Assembly: GCA_934486895.1 (NCBI GenBank)
Contig: CAKSQZ010000008.1
Span: 1 to 64,000 of the forward strand
Source: an uncultured Eubacteriales bacterium
GTDB lineage: Bacteria > Bacillota > Clostridia > Oscillospirales > Acutalibacteraceae
Length of the DNA: 64,000 nucleotides
Direction: 5' to 3'
Below are positions 36,046-45,356 of this stretch, piece after piece. The stretch's first letter is position 1. Every line of letters starts with the position of its first letter. A program made the position numbers and the translations under genes. The notes below the pieces were generated by a model that was given only the letters and a program-made list of their open reading frames with translations, was not told the origin of the DNA and searched no databases.

Positions 36046-36978
36046 ATGAAAAAAATCGTATCACTGTTAATCATGTCTGTAATGGCGTTCAGCATTATGT
36101 GTTCGTCATTTTCCGTTCATGCCGCTTCGCTCACCGTATCGGCAAACGGCAGTAAAAACACATATAAGCCCGGCGACACTGTTTCTATCCCGATTAATAT
36201 GACAGGCAACCCCGGTATTTGGGGAGCACAGGTCGAAGTCAAGTTCGACGCTTCTGCGCTTCAGGTCTACACAATCCTCAACGGCGACTATTTTACAGAA
36301 GGCTCAGGCTGGACAAATGCTTCAACTGTGGACGATATTGATAAAGTCAATTCCAGAGGTAGATACAATTTTGTCGGATACGGCGACAGTATTGAGAAAA
36401 ACCTCGAGGGCGACGGCACATTGTTCACTATGCTTTTCAAGATCGACGAGAGCGCTGCTGAGGGAAGCTATAAGATCAGCCTCGGACTCGGCTCGGGCAC
36501 ATATAAAGGCACATTTGTCGATAAAGACGGTAAGGAGTTTACACCCGAATTTCAGGACTATGATATTGCTGTAAAAGGCGAATTCAAAGATAATCCCCAG
36601 CCTGCAACGGTCACACTTCCGTCATCAAGAGCTATTGCTGTAACAGAGGTCGTCAATGTCAACGGCACACAGATAAATCAGGCTGTTACCGAGGCGAACG
36701 GTCAGGCCAAAACAACCATTGTCAATGAGCCGCCTGCAACAGGTTCTCCGAGAGATGTTGTTTCTCAGAAGGCAGCAAACGGTCAGTTTAATAATTCCGA
36801 TAATCCTGTCGGCGATATAACCTCTTCAAACGGCACCGATAGCAACTCAAGCTCTTCGTCCGGCGGTATCAGCGGACTTATGATTGTTGTTATCGTTATC
36901 GGCGTTATCGTAGTCGGCGTTCTTGTTGCCGTGCTTGTGCTTGTTAATAAACGCAGCAAAGAAAATAATGTGAAATAA
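36046..36978 (+). CDS. Cell-surface protein with one cohesin-like domain
   Basis: A 310-residue exported protein. Signal peptide (residues 1-26, ending VHAA), then a cohesin-type beta-sandwich (about 28-180; YKPGDTVSIPINM, WGAQVEVKFDASALQV, GTLFTMLFKI), a low-complexity Asn/Ser-rich linker and a C-terminal membrane helix with a KRSKENN cytoplasmic end. In cellulosome bacteria, cohesins bind dockerins; single-domain membrane-anchored cohesin-like proteins also occur widely without cellulosomes. No dockerin gene is in the window. GGAAAGGTG precedes the ATG. It has its own promoter and terminator. Confidence 0.8.
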   Translation: MKKIVSLLIMSVMAFSIMCSSFSVHAASLTVSANGSKNTYKPGDTVSIPINMTGNPGIWGAQVEVKFDASALQVYTILNGDYFTEGSGWTNASTVDDIDKVNSRGRYNFVGYGDSIEKNLEGDGTLFTMLFKIDESAAEGSYKISLGLGSGTYKGTFVDKDGKEFTPEFQDYDIAVKGEFKDNPQPATVTLPSSRAIAVTEVVNVNGTQINQAVTEANGQAKTTIVNEPPATGSPRDVVSQKAANGQFNNSDNPVGDITSSNGTDSNSSSSSGGISGLMIVVIVIGVIVVGVLVAVLVLVNKRSKENNVK

Positions 36979-37001
36979 TCATAATAGTAATTGCCAAAAT
37001 C

Positions 37002-37034
37002 AAAAAGCTCTTTCCAAAACGGAAAGAGCTTTTT
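37002..37034. terminator. Bidirectional terminator, cohesin-like gene and ptsI
   Basis: A 14-base arm AAAAAGCTCTTTCC and its complement around AAAAC, with A and T runs at the ends; it serves the converging + and - transcripts. Confidence 0.9.
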
Positions 37035-37044
37035 TCTTATGCTG

Positions 37045-38733
37045 TTAAATGAGGCTTTTCACTTGATCTACAGTGTCTGCATTGAGCACAGCTTCAAGCA
37101 GATCTTTTCTGTCTTTGACTGATTCATTGCAGATAATACTGCGTGTTTTTAAAACAGCCGACGGGGAAATGCTGAATTCATCAAGTCCCATTGCAAGAAG
37201 CAGAGGAATCATACGACGGTCTCCCGCCGCTTCACCGCACATACCTACACTGATATTGTTCTCGTGTCCTGCCTTTATAACTCTGTTTATCGCACAGAGC
37301 ACAGCAGGATCAAGCGGGGAATAGAGATACGCAACATCGTTGTTTCCTCTGTCGGCGACCATTGTATACTGTGTGAGGTCGTTTGTACCGATACTGAAAA
37401 AGTCGGCGTGTTTGGCAAGCTTGTCGGCAATCATGACCGCTGCAGGGGTCTCGATCATAATGCCGATCTTGATATTTTTATCATACTCCACACACTCTTT
37501 ATCAAGCTTAGCCATAATGTCGCTCACAAGATTTCTGACAGCCAAAAGCTCATCTACTCTAGTTATCATCGGCACCATTATGCGAATATCTCCGAAGGCG
37601 GAAGCTCTTATCAGTGCTCTGAGCTGGGTCTTATATAACTCCTCATTTTTAAGGCAGTATCTTATGGCGCGAAAACCGAGAAACGGATTTTCTTCTTTTT
37701 TCAGTCCGAGATAAGGAATATCCTTATCGCCTCCGACATCAAGAGTACGCACGATCATAGGACGGCCTTTAACGGTCAGCACCGCCTTTTTGTAAGCATC
37801 AAACTGTTCTTCTTCGCTCGGTGCACTGTTTTTGTCCATAAACAAAAACTCTGTTCTGAAAAGTCCTACGCCCTCGCCGTCATTATCAACAACCGACTTC
37901 GCCTCAGCGGGAGAGCCGATATTGCAAAACAGTTCGACGCCTCTTCCGTCTTTAGTTTTGCTCGGTACACCGATATAGCTTTTCAGACTTTCGCGTTCCT
38001 TTATCGCCTGTTCGCGAATAGCGGTATATTCCTTTACAGTCTCGCTGTCGGGCTCGGTCAGCACTACGCCGTCACTGCCGTTAACGATAACTGTTTCATC
38101 GTTTTTAAGTGCAGCAATAGCGCCGACGGCACCAAGCACCGCGGGAATACCGAGCGCTCTCGCAAGTATCGCGGAATGCGAGGTCTGGCCGCCTGTCTGT
38201 GTGATAATACCCACAACTTTTTCTTTGTCGATGCCTACCGTCATAGAAGGAGTAAGATCATCGGCAACCAGAACAGAGCCCTCCGGCAGCATTGAAACAT
38301 CGGTTTCCTCAATGTTCATCAGAATTTTCAGAACCGACATTTTAATGTCGCCAACATCTGTTGCCCGCTGACGGGTCACTTCGTCATCAGCTGCTGAAAA
38401 CATCTGTGAAAACATATCGCAAACACTCTGAAGCGCACGCTCCGCGCATTTGCCTTCATCGATCAGCTTTTCGATCTCGGATATCATGTATGGATCGGAG
38501 ATCATAAAAACATGGCCGCGGATAATGTCTGCCTCTGTTCGTCCGATCTTTTTTTCAGTCTCGTCGGCAAGTGCGTTTGTCTTTTCGCAAAAGCTTGCAA
38601 CAGCGTCCGCGAGTCTGTGTTTTTCAGCAGCCGGGTCGTTGATAACGTGATCTGCCACAGTAAGGTCAGGCTCGGTGATTATTTTAACGCAACCGATTCC
38701 GATACCTTCCGATGCCGCTACACCCTTGATCAT
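37045..38733 (-). CDS. ptsI: PTS enzyme I (phosphoenolpyruvate-protein phosphotransferase)
   Basis: Enzyme I takes phosphate from PEP and passes it to HPr, the first step of every PTS. The 562 residues hold the HPr-binding N-domain, the phospho-histidine motif GGQTSHSAILARALGIP, and a C-terminal PEP-binding barrel with FRTEFLFM, GGDKDIPYLG and the catalytic cysteine in GMCGEAAGD. It is the last gene of fruR-fruK-fruA-ptsH-ptsI, 49 bases after ptsH. Confidence 0.96.
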   Translation of the reverse strand: MIKGVAASEGIGIGCVKIITEPDLTVADHVINDPAAEKHRLADAVASFCEKTNALADETEKKIGRTEADIIRGHVFMISDPYMISEIEKLIDEGKCAERALQSVCDMFSQMFSAADDEVTRQRATDVGDIKMSVLKILMNIEETDVSMLPEGSVLVADDLTPSMTVGIDKEKVVGIITQTGGQTSHSAILARALGIPAVLGAVGAIAALKNDETVIVNGSDGVVLTEPDSETVKEYTAIREQAIKERESLKSYIGVPSKTKDGRGVELFCNIGSPAEAKSVVDNDGEGVGLFRTEFLFMDKNSAPSEEEQFDAYKKAVLTVKGRPMIVRTLDVGGDKDIPYLGLKKEENPFLGFRAIRYCLKNEELYKTQLRALIRASAFGDIRIMVPMITRVDELLAVRNLVSDIMAKLDKECVEYDKNIKIGIMIETPAAVMIADKLAKHADFFSIGTNDLTQYTMVADRGNNDVAYLYSPLDPAVLCAINRVIKAGHENNISVGMCGEAAGDRRMIPLLLAMGLDEFSISPSAVLKTRSIICNESVKDRKDLLEAVLNADTVDQVKSLI

Positions 38734-38782
38734 AAAGCTTTCATTCCTTTCGAGGCAAAACAGCCTTTCTTGTGTTTTATTA

Positions 38783-39046
38783 TTATTCTCCGAAACCGCT
38801 TTCTATTAGCGTAACTGCCTCATCAAGCATTGCCTGTTCATCGTCGCCGGTACACCGGATCTCAATATCCGAACCGCATTTAATACAACCGGCAATAAGA
38901 TTCATAACGCTTTTTGCATTGATCTGATTTCCGTTGTAAAGAATGAATATGTCTGATGAATACTTGGCCATAGCAGAAGCGAGCTGAGTTGCGGGTCGCA
39001 TGTGAAGACCCTGAGCGTTTTTAACTGTGATTTTTTTCGATACCAT
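38783..39046 (-). CDS. ptsH: PTS phosphocarrier protein HPr
   Basis: An 87-residue HPr. His15 (GLHMRPA) accepts phosphate from enzyme I and Ser46 (NAKSVMNLIAG) is the regulatory site of HPr kinase, so carbon catabolite control through CcpA is likely. AGGAG ten bases before ATG. It lies between fruA and ptsI. Confidence 0.95.
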   Translation of the reverse strand: MVSKKITVKNAQGLHMRPATQLASAMAKYSSDIFILYNGNQINAKSVMNLIAGCIKCGSDIEIRCTGDDEQAMLDEAVTLIESGFGE

Positions 39047-39069
39047 GATCGGTTTTCTCCTTTTTTTAG

Positions 39070-39101
39070 TTCCCTGCGCTGGCAGTTTGCCGCGCAGGGA
39101 A
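39070..39101 (-). other. Intercistronic hairpin between fruA and ptsH
   Basis: TTCCCTGCGC and GCGCAGGGAA form a 10-bp stem with an inner GGC/GCC pair. On the coding strand it is followed by CTAAAAAAAGG rather than a T run, so it is not an intrinsic terminator. It may protect the upstream fru mRNA or set the fruA to ptsHI ratio. Confidence 0.65.
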
Positions 39102-39107
39102 TTGTGA

Positions 39108-41048
39108 TTATTTCTTCAGCTTTTCGGGCTGATCAACATTTTTCTTCAAAAGCGCAAGCATGATCATAGATACCACCGATCCGATAAGAAGCGCCGCGAT
39201 ATATCCGAGCACATTGCCCACAACAGGGAACACGAATATACCGCCGTGAGGTGCCTGAAGCGTGCATCCGAACAGTGCGGAAAGAGCACCTGCAACTGCC
39301 GAACCTACAACGCATGAGGGAATAACTCTCAGCGGATCGGCTGCAGCAAACGGGATCGCACCTTCAGTGATAAAGCAGATACCCATTACATAGTTGAGAA
39401 GAGCGGATTTTCTGTCTTCCTTTGTGAATTTGTGCTTGAAGAATGTCGCACAGAGAGCGATCGCAATCGGGGGAACCATACCGCCGATCATAACAGCTGC
39501 CATAACTTCATAGCTTGCCGTTGTTGCAGTTGCGAGCATTCCCGTGCCGAAAACATAAGCTGCCTTGTTGAACGGGCCGCCCATATCGATAGCCATCATG
39601 CCCGCAAGAACAGCACCGAGCAGAACCATACTGCTTGTACCCATAGATGTGAGCAGGTTTATGATAGCGGTGTTGAGCCAGCCGACAGCCGGATTGATAA
39701 GGCACATAAACGCACCCATAAGTGTTATGCCGAGCAGCGGATAGATGAATACGGGTTTGATTCCTTCCATGCTTTGGGGCAGAAAATTAAACACTTTTTT
39801 AAGCAGTATAACGATATATCCGCCGACAAAACCTGCGATAAGTGCTCCGAGGAAGCCGGAAACAGCCGCAGAGTCGCCTGCCGGAGCCGCGAATGTCGAG
39901 CCCAAAGTTGCGATTGCGCCGCCTACAAAACCGACTGCAAGACCCGGACGGTCAGCAATACTCATTGCGATAAATCCTGCAAAAACGGGAAGCATGAAGT
40001 TGAATGCAACTCCGCCGATATTCTTGAAGAACTTAGCTGCAACAGTGTAGGTGCCGAATGTTGAATCTGCGGGCGCTCCTGCAATAGAGTCGATAAGAAA
40101 TGCCAGTGCGATCATTATACCGCCGCCGATAACAAACGGAAGCATGTGCGATACGCCGTTCATCAGATGCTTATAGATCTTTCTGCCGACGCTTTCATTT
40201 TCATCGGAGTCCTTTTCAACAACTCCGCCTTCATGTTCGTAAACAGGCACATCTTCAAACAGCACTTTGTTGATAAGCTCATCAGGTTTTTTAATACCGT
40301 CTGCGACTTTGGTGAACAAAACTTTTTTGCCGTTGAATCTTGCTGTCTCAACATTCTTATCAGCTGCAACGATAATGCCTTCGCATTCTTCGATCTCTTT
40401 GGCTGTCAGCGCGTTTTTAACGCCGCCGGAGCCGTTTGTCTCAACTTTGATCGAAACTCCCATTTTAGCCGCCTGTTTTTCAAGAGCCTCGGCTGCCATA
40501 TATGTGTGCGCGATGCCTGTCGGGCAGGCTGTAACGGCGAGCACGCGGAAGCTTTCGGGTGCTTGTGCGATGTTGAGCTGCTGCTCGCCGTACTTTGCTG
40601 TTTCGTATTTATCGATAGTTGAAAGGAACTCGTCAACATCAGCTGCTTTAAGCAGATCGTTTCTGAAATTCTCATCCATCAGAAGCACTGTGAGTCTTGA
40701 TAAAACTTCAAGGTGAGCATCACCGTCATTTGTCGAAGCTATCATAAACAGCAGTGTACTCGGTTTGCCGTCAAGCGCGCCGTAGTCAACGCCGTTCGGA
40801 ACGGTTATTGCCGAAAGCCCTGTTTTTTTAACAGCCGATGATTTACAGTGCGGTATGGCAATTCCTTCACCGATAGCAGTGCAGCCTTGCTGTTCTCTTG
40901 CGACAATACCTTTGCGGTACTCCGAGGGATCAATAAGGTCTCCCGACTTTTCGTGCAGTGCAACAAGGCGGTCGATCGCCTCGTCTTTGGATGTAACCCG
41001 GGCGTCCAGTTCGATGCCAATCGGTTTCAGCAGATCAACAATTTTCAT
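39108..41048 (-). CDS. fruA: PTS fructose transporter subunit IIABC
   Basis: A 646-residue fused fructose permease that makes fructose-1-phosphate. Order: EIIA of the fructose/mannitol type (active histidine in AIPHCKSSAV), EIIB (active cysteine in VTACPTGIAHTYMAAEAL), then EIIC with about nine helices (VSHMLPFVIGGGIMIALAF, MGGPFNKAAYVFG). The ATG at 41048 has GGAGGT six bases upstream; an upstream in-frame extension of 20 codons lacks a site. It starts 13 bases after fruK. Confidence 0.95.
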   Translation of the reverse strand: MKIVDLLKPIGIELDARVTSKDEAIDRLVALHEKSGDLIDPSEYRKGIVAREQQGCTAIGEGIAIPHCKSSAVKKTGLSAITVPNGVDYGALDGKPSTLLFMIASTNDGDAHLEVLSRLTVLLMDENFRNDLLKAADVDEFLSTIDKYETAKYGEQQLNIAQAPESFRVLAVTACPTGIAHTYMAAEALEKQAAKMGVSIKVETNGSGGVKNALTAKEIEECEGIIVAADKNVETARFNGKKVLFTKVADGIKKPDELINKVLFEDVPVYEHEGGVVEKDSDENESVGRKIYKHLMNGVSHMLPFVIGGGIMIALAFLIDSIAGAPADSTFGTYTVAAKFFKNIGGVAFNFMLPVFAGFIAMSIADRPGLAVGFVGGAIATLGSTFAAPAGDSAAVSGFLGALIAGFVGGYIVILLKKVFNFLPQSMEGIKPVFIYPLLGITLMGAFMCLINPAVGWLNTAIINLLTSMGTSSMVLLGAVLAGMMAIDMGGPFNKAAYVFGTGMLATATTASYEVMAAVMIGGMVPPIAIALCATFFKHKFTKEDRKSALLNYVMGICFITEGAIPFAAADPLRVIPSCVVGSAVAGALSALFGCTLQAPHGGIFVFPVVGNVLGYIAALLIGSVVSMIMLALLKKNVDQPEKLKK

Positions 41049-41061
41049 AGTGTTACCTCCG

Positions 41062-41967
41062 TTATATAATTTGTTTAATAAGGTCGTAAATAAGTTCTTT
41101 TTCGGCAAGTCCGTCCGAGAAAGCGGTTGCTCCTCCTGCGGCGGTACCGAGCTTCAGAGCATATTCATAATCGCCGTTTTGCATATATCCGGCAAGAAAT
41201 CCGGCAACCATCGAATCGCCTGCTCCGACAGAGTTTTTAACCTTGCCGCGTACCGTTCCTATCTTATGGATATCGCCGTTTTCGGTTATCAGGACAGCGC
41301 CGTCCGCCGCCATAGAAACTAAAACATTTTTAGCACCGAGCGACTGCATTTGTTTCGCCGCGGCAACTATATCATCCGTGTCTTTCAGCTCGCGGCCGAC
41401 GATCTCGCCGAGCTCAAAGCTGTTCGGTTTAATGAGAAACGGCTTGTAATGAAGAGCTTTTTTAAGAAGATCGCCTGTCGCATCGACAACAAATCTGATA
41501 TCGTTTTCATAAAGCCGGCTCATTATCTGCTGATAAATGTCTTTCGGCAGTGTGTTCGGAACAGAGCCTGCGATCACAAGCATATCGCCTTTTTGGAGCT
41601 TATCTATCTTTTTGAAAAACTCTTCAAGCTTATCTTCGGAAATCGACGGCCCCTGACCGTTTATATCGGTCTCCTTGTCGGCCTTCAGCTTAACATTTAT
41701 ACGGGTGTTGCCTTGTTCCAGCTTCACAAAATCCGTTTTGATATCAAGCTCCTTAAGTCTGCGTTCGATCTCGTCACCCGTGAATCCGGCAATAAAGCCG
41801 AGAGCAGTCGATTCTATTCCGAGCGTGTTTAAAACAAAGGATACATTGATACCTTTGCCGCCGAAAAAAATCTGCTCCGAGCTTGAGCGGTTCACTTCGC
41901 CCGGCTTTAAATCATCAATATGAATAACATAATCGATAGCCGGATTAACGGTCAGTGTGTAGATCAC
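41062..41967 (-). CDS. fruK: 1-phosphofructokinase
   Basis: FruK phosphorylates fructose-1-phosphate to fructose-1,6-bisphosphate. The 301-residue PfkB-family kinase has the N-terminal TLNPAIDYVI-type start (TVNPAIDYVIHID), GGKGINVSFVLNTLG and the catalytic GAGDSMVAGFLAG. It starts at GTG with GGAGG upstream, five bases after the fruR stop. Confidence 0.95.
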   Translation of the reverse strand: MIYTLTVNPAIDYVIHIDDLKPGEVNRSSSEQIFFGGKGINVSFVLNTLGIESTALGFIAGFTGDEIERRLKELDIKTDFVKLEQGNTRINVKLKADKETDINGQGPSISEDKLEEFFKKIDKLQKGDMLVIAGSVPNTLPKDIYQQIMSRLYENDIRFVVDATGDLLKKALHYKPFLIKPNSFELGEIVGRELKDTDDIVAAAKQMQSLGAKNVLVSMAADGAVLITENGDIHKIGTVRGKVKNSVGAGDSMVAGFLAGYMQNGDYEYALKLGTAAGGATAFSDGLAEKELIYDLIKQII

Positions 41968-41972
41968 GGTGT

Positions 41973-42749
41973 TCAGTCCTCCTTTGAGAGTATTTTTTGT
42001 TCTTCGGGCACCACTTTGATCACAGTTGCCTTTGAAAAATCCTCGTCAGGCTGCGCGTCGGTTATAATGCAGGCGGATCTTATATCTGCAAATGTAACCG
42101 ACGATATGACGCCGAATTTTGTGTTATCCGCAAGAATGAAATTAACATAGGAAAGCTCGCAAACTCTCTTTTTGAGCAATGCCTCAGAAATATCGGGAGT
42201 GGTGAATCCCCGAGTCAAAGATATGCCGTTAGTTCCCATAAACGATTTTGTGAAGTTATATTTCTCAACATTTGATACAGCTTCTATTCCGATAATAGCC
42301 TCGGTGCTGAGCTTCAGCTCGCCGCCGATGACTATGACCCGAAGCCCTTTTTTTATAAGCTTCTTTGCGTGCGCTATGCCGTTTGTAACAAACACTGCTT
42401 TTGATTTGCCGATATGTTCGACCAAATGCATTGTGCTCGATCCCGCATCGATAAAAACAAAATCATCGTCATGTATCAGCGTTGCGGCATACTTGCCCAC
42501 AGCCTCTTTCTGATCAACATTCAAAGTAGCTTTGGTATCCATATTGTATTCAATGGATAAAAAGCTGTCGGAAAGCTGTTTTGCACCGCCATGTACCTTT
42601 TTAAGCTTGCCCGCTTTATCTAAAAATAACAAATCGCGTCTGATAGTCGATTCCGACGCACCGAGCTGTTTCATAAGCTCGGCAACACTCACGCTTCCGT
42701 TTTCATTGACGGATTTGAGTATTTCGTTTTGTCTGTCAGATGTAAGCAT
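41973..42749 (-). CDS. fruR: DeoR-family regulator of the fructose operon
   Basis: A 258-residue DeoR/GlpR-type repressor. Residues 5-57 form the helix-turn-helix (SVAELMKQLGASESTIRRDLLFLDKAG); the rest is a DeoR sensor domain (GKYAATLIHDDDFVFIDAGSSTMHLVEHI) that in FruR responds to fructose-1-phosphate. First gene of the operon, so it should control its own expression through the repeats at 42792-42845. Confidence 0.93.
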   Translation of the reverse strand: MLTSDRQNEILKSVNENGSVSVAELMKQLGASESTIRRDLLFLDKAGKLKKVHGGAKQLSDSFLSIEYNMDTKATLNVDQKEAVGKYAATLIHDDDFVFIDAGSSTMHLVEHIGKSKAVFVTNGIAHAKKLIKKGLRVIVIGGELKLSTEAIIGIEAVSNVEKYNFTKSFMGTNGISLTRGFTTPDISEALLKKRVCELSYVNFILADNTKFGVISSVTFADIRSACIITDAQPDEDFSKATVIKVVPEEQKILSKED

Positions 42750-42780
42750 CTTTTTGTTCCCCTTGTCTTTTTCTATGTCT

Positions 42781-42808
42781 ATTATAACGGATTTTGACGG
42801 TTTGTCAA
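42781..42808 (-). promoter_or_regulatory. Promoter of the fru-pts operon
   Basis: On the - strand TTGACA (42803-42808) and TATAAT (42781-42786) are 16 bases apart, about 25 bases before the fruR leader reaches its ATG. Confidence 0.8.
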
Positions 42809-42845
42809 TATAAAATCGTCAAAAACATTCAGAAACATTCATTTT
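42792..42845. promoter_or_regulatory. Likely FruR operator cluster
   Basis: TTTTGACG (42792-42799) and CGTCAAAA (42817-42824) form an inverted repeat that encloses the -35 box. Two direct copies of ACATTCA follow at about 42826-42841. DeoR-type repressors bind such repeated sites. Confidence 0.55.
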
Positions 42846-42896
42846 CGGCGTCATAAACAACAAAAGCCGATCATATATGTGCAAAATGACAATAAA

Positions 42897-42931
42897 AATA
42901 ACAGATCGGGTAATTTTGCCGATCTGTTATT
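42897..42931 (-). terminator. Terminator of comEC
   Basis: A 13-bp stem (AATAACAGATCGG with its complement) overlaps the comEC stop codon and is followed on the - strand by TTTTTATT. Confidence 0.8.
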
Positions 42932-45098
42932 TATCTATTACAACAGTGTATTTGCCGTCTTTGTTTATTCTGACGGTGAGATCCTTGCCGTTTTCAGCGG
43001 AATAAACCTTCTCGGAGCATATCGCCGCAGTTCTTCTCACGGGCTCGGAATTTTTTTCATCGAAGCAAATAAACGCCGCTTTGGCTTTGATCCTGTTTGT
43101 TCCGCTCGGAGGGGCCGGCGGCATTATCACAATATCGCAGGTAAGAAAATCTTTATCAAGCGCAGAAATAACGCTGTTTTTTGATAAAAATAACACGCTT
43201 GTATTGCCGACGGTTACCTTTAGGCTCTCCGCTTTGAATTCAAAGCAAGTGTTATTCATTAAGTCTGAGAACTTTCCGATCGCAGCTTTCGCGTTCGGCA
43301 GTTCATAGAATTTATCGCTGTTTTTCGGTGCAATGCTTACTTCTGCATTGATTGTTCGAATATACGATGCATACTTATAATAATCATTTGATAACGAAGG
43401 AAACACCGCCGCCCTGACACTGCGTGCACCGCTTTTTGAAATGTAGCTTTGCAGATCGTAAGCGGTGTCTTTCGGAATACCGCAGACCACCATTTCATTG
43501 TTTTCCTTAAAAGCGGCACAAACACCTTTGTCCGAGCATAACAACCGCATTTCGGTTACATCTTTGTTCAGAACATAGGAACCGACCGATGTTATCGCCA
43601 GTGATACAGCGCAAAGAAAAGCACCGATCTTTAAGATTTTTGCACGACTTTCACTGTGATATGCGATAACAAATGAGCAAACAGCAAACACAGCAAGGCA
43701 AACGGCTATCCATATTCCGAACGATTCGGAAGCTATCCCAATCGCAGAACCGAACAGATCCGCCATTTTGCCGGAAACAGAATAAAGCGCTTTTGCAGGG
43801 AATGAACATAAATATCCGATAACACTGGGGACAAAAGGCAGAAACAGTGTCGCAACAAGCAGCATACCCATGCAGATCAATACAGTCGCTATCGGATCGC
43901 AGATAAGATTTGCTATCGGCGAGACAAGCGACAGCGTCCCGAATGATATATAGATAACAGGCAGTGTAAAGATCATAGCGGCGATCGACTGAAATAGAGG
44001 TATCAGAAACGATCTTACTGTCGAGCAAAACCGATTTTCAAAGGGCAGAAATTTTCTTATTATCTTTTGAGATACAGGGAAAGTCAGTATCATTCCGAGA
44101 GTCGCTGTCGCAGAAAGCAGAAAACCGATGTTCAGCGCGGTATACGGATTGAACACAGTCAGCGCAAAGCAGGCAAGTCCCAATGAATTTATCGGGTCGG
44201 CGTCCCGACGAATAAATTTAGAAAGCAGCACAATTATCATCATAATTCCCGATCTGACGGCGGAAAACACAAAACCCACAGTGAACAAATACATTATCAC
44301 GGCAACGGCGGAAATAATGATCCTCTTTTTATATGAAACACCGAAGAGCATTAAAAGATATGTCAGTGCAAGACTAATCACCGCAACATGCATACCTGAA
44401 ACAGAAGCGATATGGCTTATCCCGAGCGCACGAAAATCGGATAAAGTGTCCGATCTCAATCCGGATTTATCGCCGAGCGTCAGCGCAGTTATCAAAGATG
44501 CGGTGTCGCTGTCGGCATTGTCGTAAACCCCGTCCTTCAGCGACTTACGAAACATAAGCAGGCTGTATCTGAGCGGCTTGTCATCGACCTTTTCGATCTT
44601 GTACTCACCGGAATAAGCTGTCAGCATAACGCCTTCCGCCCAGTCGAACGTCCTGCCGTTTTCATTAAGTCTGAATTTAAAATTACCGCTTATTTTGTCA
44701 TAGGGCTCAGCGCCGATATCTTCGGAGAAATAAGCCTTGAATTTAACATTTTGCTCTTTTTTGTCAATATTTTCGGTCTCGAAAACATATTCGGCATATC
44801 CGTCGTGTATTTCGGGAAGCTCAACCGATACCGCTTCAATATAAACCGTTTTATTGTCAAGTTTTTTTGCGGGCTCAACAGAATATTTAAGGCAAATCAA
44901 GCACATGATACCTGCAAGCATAATACAAAATAAAGCAGCGATTATACTGCGGTCGGAAAATCTCTTGTGTAAAACTGCGAGGATCGCGCAAATAAGAAGG
45001 CACACTGCGGCAAGTATCATTGAAAAAGTTAAACCAATATTCAAGCAGATAATGCATGCAAGCGTAAACGAAAATCCGCACACTGCCATAACTCTCAT
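42927..45098 (-). CDS. comEC: ComEC/Rec2 DNA-uptake channel, with degenerate C-terminal domain
   Basis: A 723-residue polytopic protein. N-terminal helices and a DUF4131-type beta domain (YIEAVSVELPEIHDGYAEYVF) precede the Competence domain (ALGISHIASVSGMHVAVISL, near 230). In other species it forms the membrane channel for single-stranded DNA in transformation. The C-terminal 240 residues correspond to the metallo-beta-lactamase domain but show no HxHxDH metal motif; the place reads FPSLSNDYYKYA. The ATG at 45098 is preferred to a GTG at 45125, which would be only about 12 bases from the transcription start. No comEA or comEB is in the window. Confidence 0.88.
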   Translation of the reverse strand: MRVMAVCGFSFTLACIICLNIGLTFSMILAAVCLLICAILAVLHKRFSDRSIIAALFCIMLAGIMCLICLKYSVEPAKKLDNKTVYIEAVSVELPEIHDGYAEYVFETENIDKKEQNVKFKAYFSEDIGAEPYDKISGNFKFRLNENGRTFDWAEGVMLTAYSGEYKIEKVDDKPLRYSLLMFRKSLKDGVYDNADSDTASLITALTLGDKSGLRSDTLSDFRALGISHIASVSGMHVAVISLALTYLLMLFGVSYKKRIIISAVAVIMYLFTVGFVFSAVRSGIMMIIVLLSKFIRRDADPINSLGLACFALTVFNPYTALNIGFLLSATATLGMILTFPVSQKIIRKFLPFENRFCSTVRSFLIPLFQSIAAMIFTLPVIYISFGTLSLVSPIANLICDPIATVLICMGMLLVATLFLPFVPSVIGYLCSFPAKALYSVSGKMADLFGSAIGIASESFGIWIAVCLAVFAVCSFVIAYHSESRAKILKIGAFLCAVSLAITSVGSYVLNKDVTEMRLLCSDKGVCAAFKENNEMVVCGIPKDTAYDLQSYISKSGARSVRAAVFPSLSNDYYKYASYIRTINAEVSIAPKNSDKFYELPNAKAAIGKFSDLMNNTCFEFKAESLKVTVGNTSVLFLSKNSVISALDKDFLTCDIVIMPPAPPSGTNRIKAKAAFICFDEKNSEPVRRTAAICSEKVYSAENGKDLTVRINKDGKYTVVIDK

Positions 45099-45143
45099 TT
45101 TATAATCTTCCCCCGATCCCCGCACGATATATTATAATGTTAA

Positions 45144-45172
45144 ATTATATAGGCATGAAAGATCATTGTCAA
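45144..45172 (-). promoter_or_regulatory. Promoter of comEC
   Basis: On the - strand TTGACA (45167-45172) and TATAAT (45144-45149) are 17 bases apart, both perfect consensus. Confidence 0.8.
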
Positions 45173-45279
45173 GAAATTCATATTATAATGTCATATTTAA
45201 GGAGATATTTTAGAAGAAAAAATCACAAATTAAATAAACAAATGAATAATTTTTTATACATTCTTGATAAAAAATTATA

Positions 45280-45308
45280 TTCAACATTTTAATCCATTCG
45301 GATATAAT
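45280..45308 (+). promoter_or_regulatory. Promoter of the mgl operon
   Basis: TTCAAC (45280-45285) and TATAAT (45303-45308) are 17 bases apart, with a leader of about 40 bases to mglB. The weak -35 box suggests an activator, plausibly the response regulator encoded downstream. Confidence 0.6.
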
Positions 45309-45356
45309 AAGGACAACGACAACAAAACAGTCGAAAAAGAACGGAGGTAATCTCAA

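Noticed and set aside
36046..36978. Cellulosome scaffoldin
   Set aside because: Only one cohesin-like domain, no dockerin, no carbohydrate-binding module and no glycoside hydrolases of that type in the window; kept as a cohesin-like surface protein.
39070..39101. Terminator between fruA and ptsH
   Set aside because: The hairpin is strong, but the coding strand continues with an A run, not T, and ptsH and ptsI have no promoter of their own that I can see.
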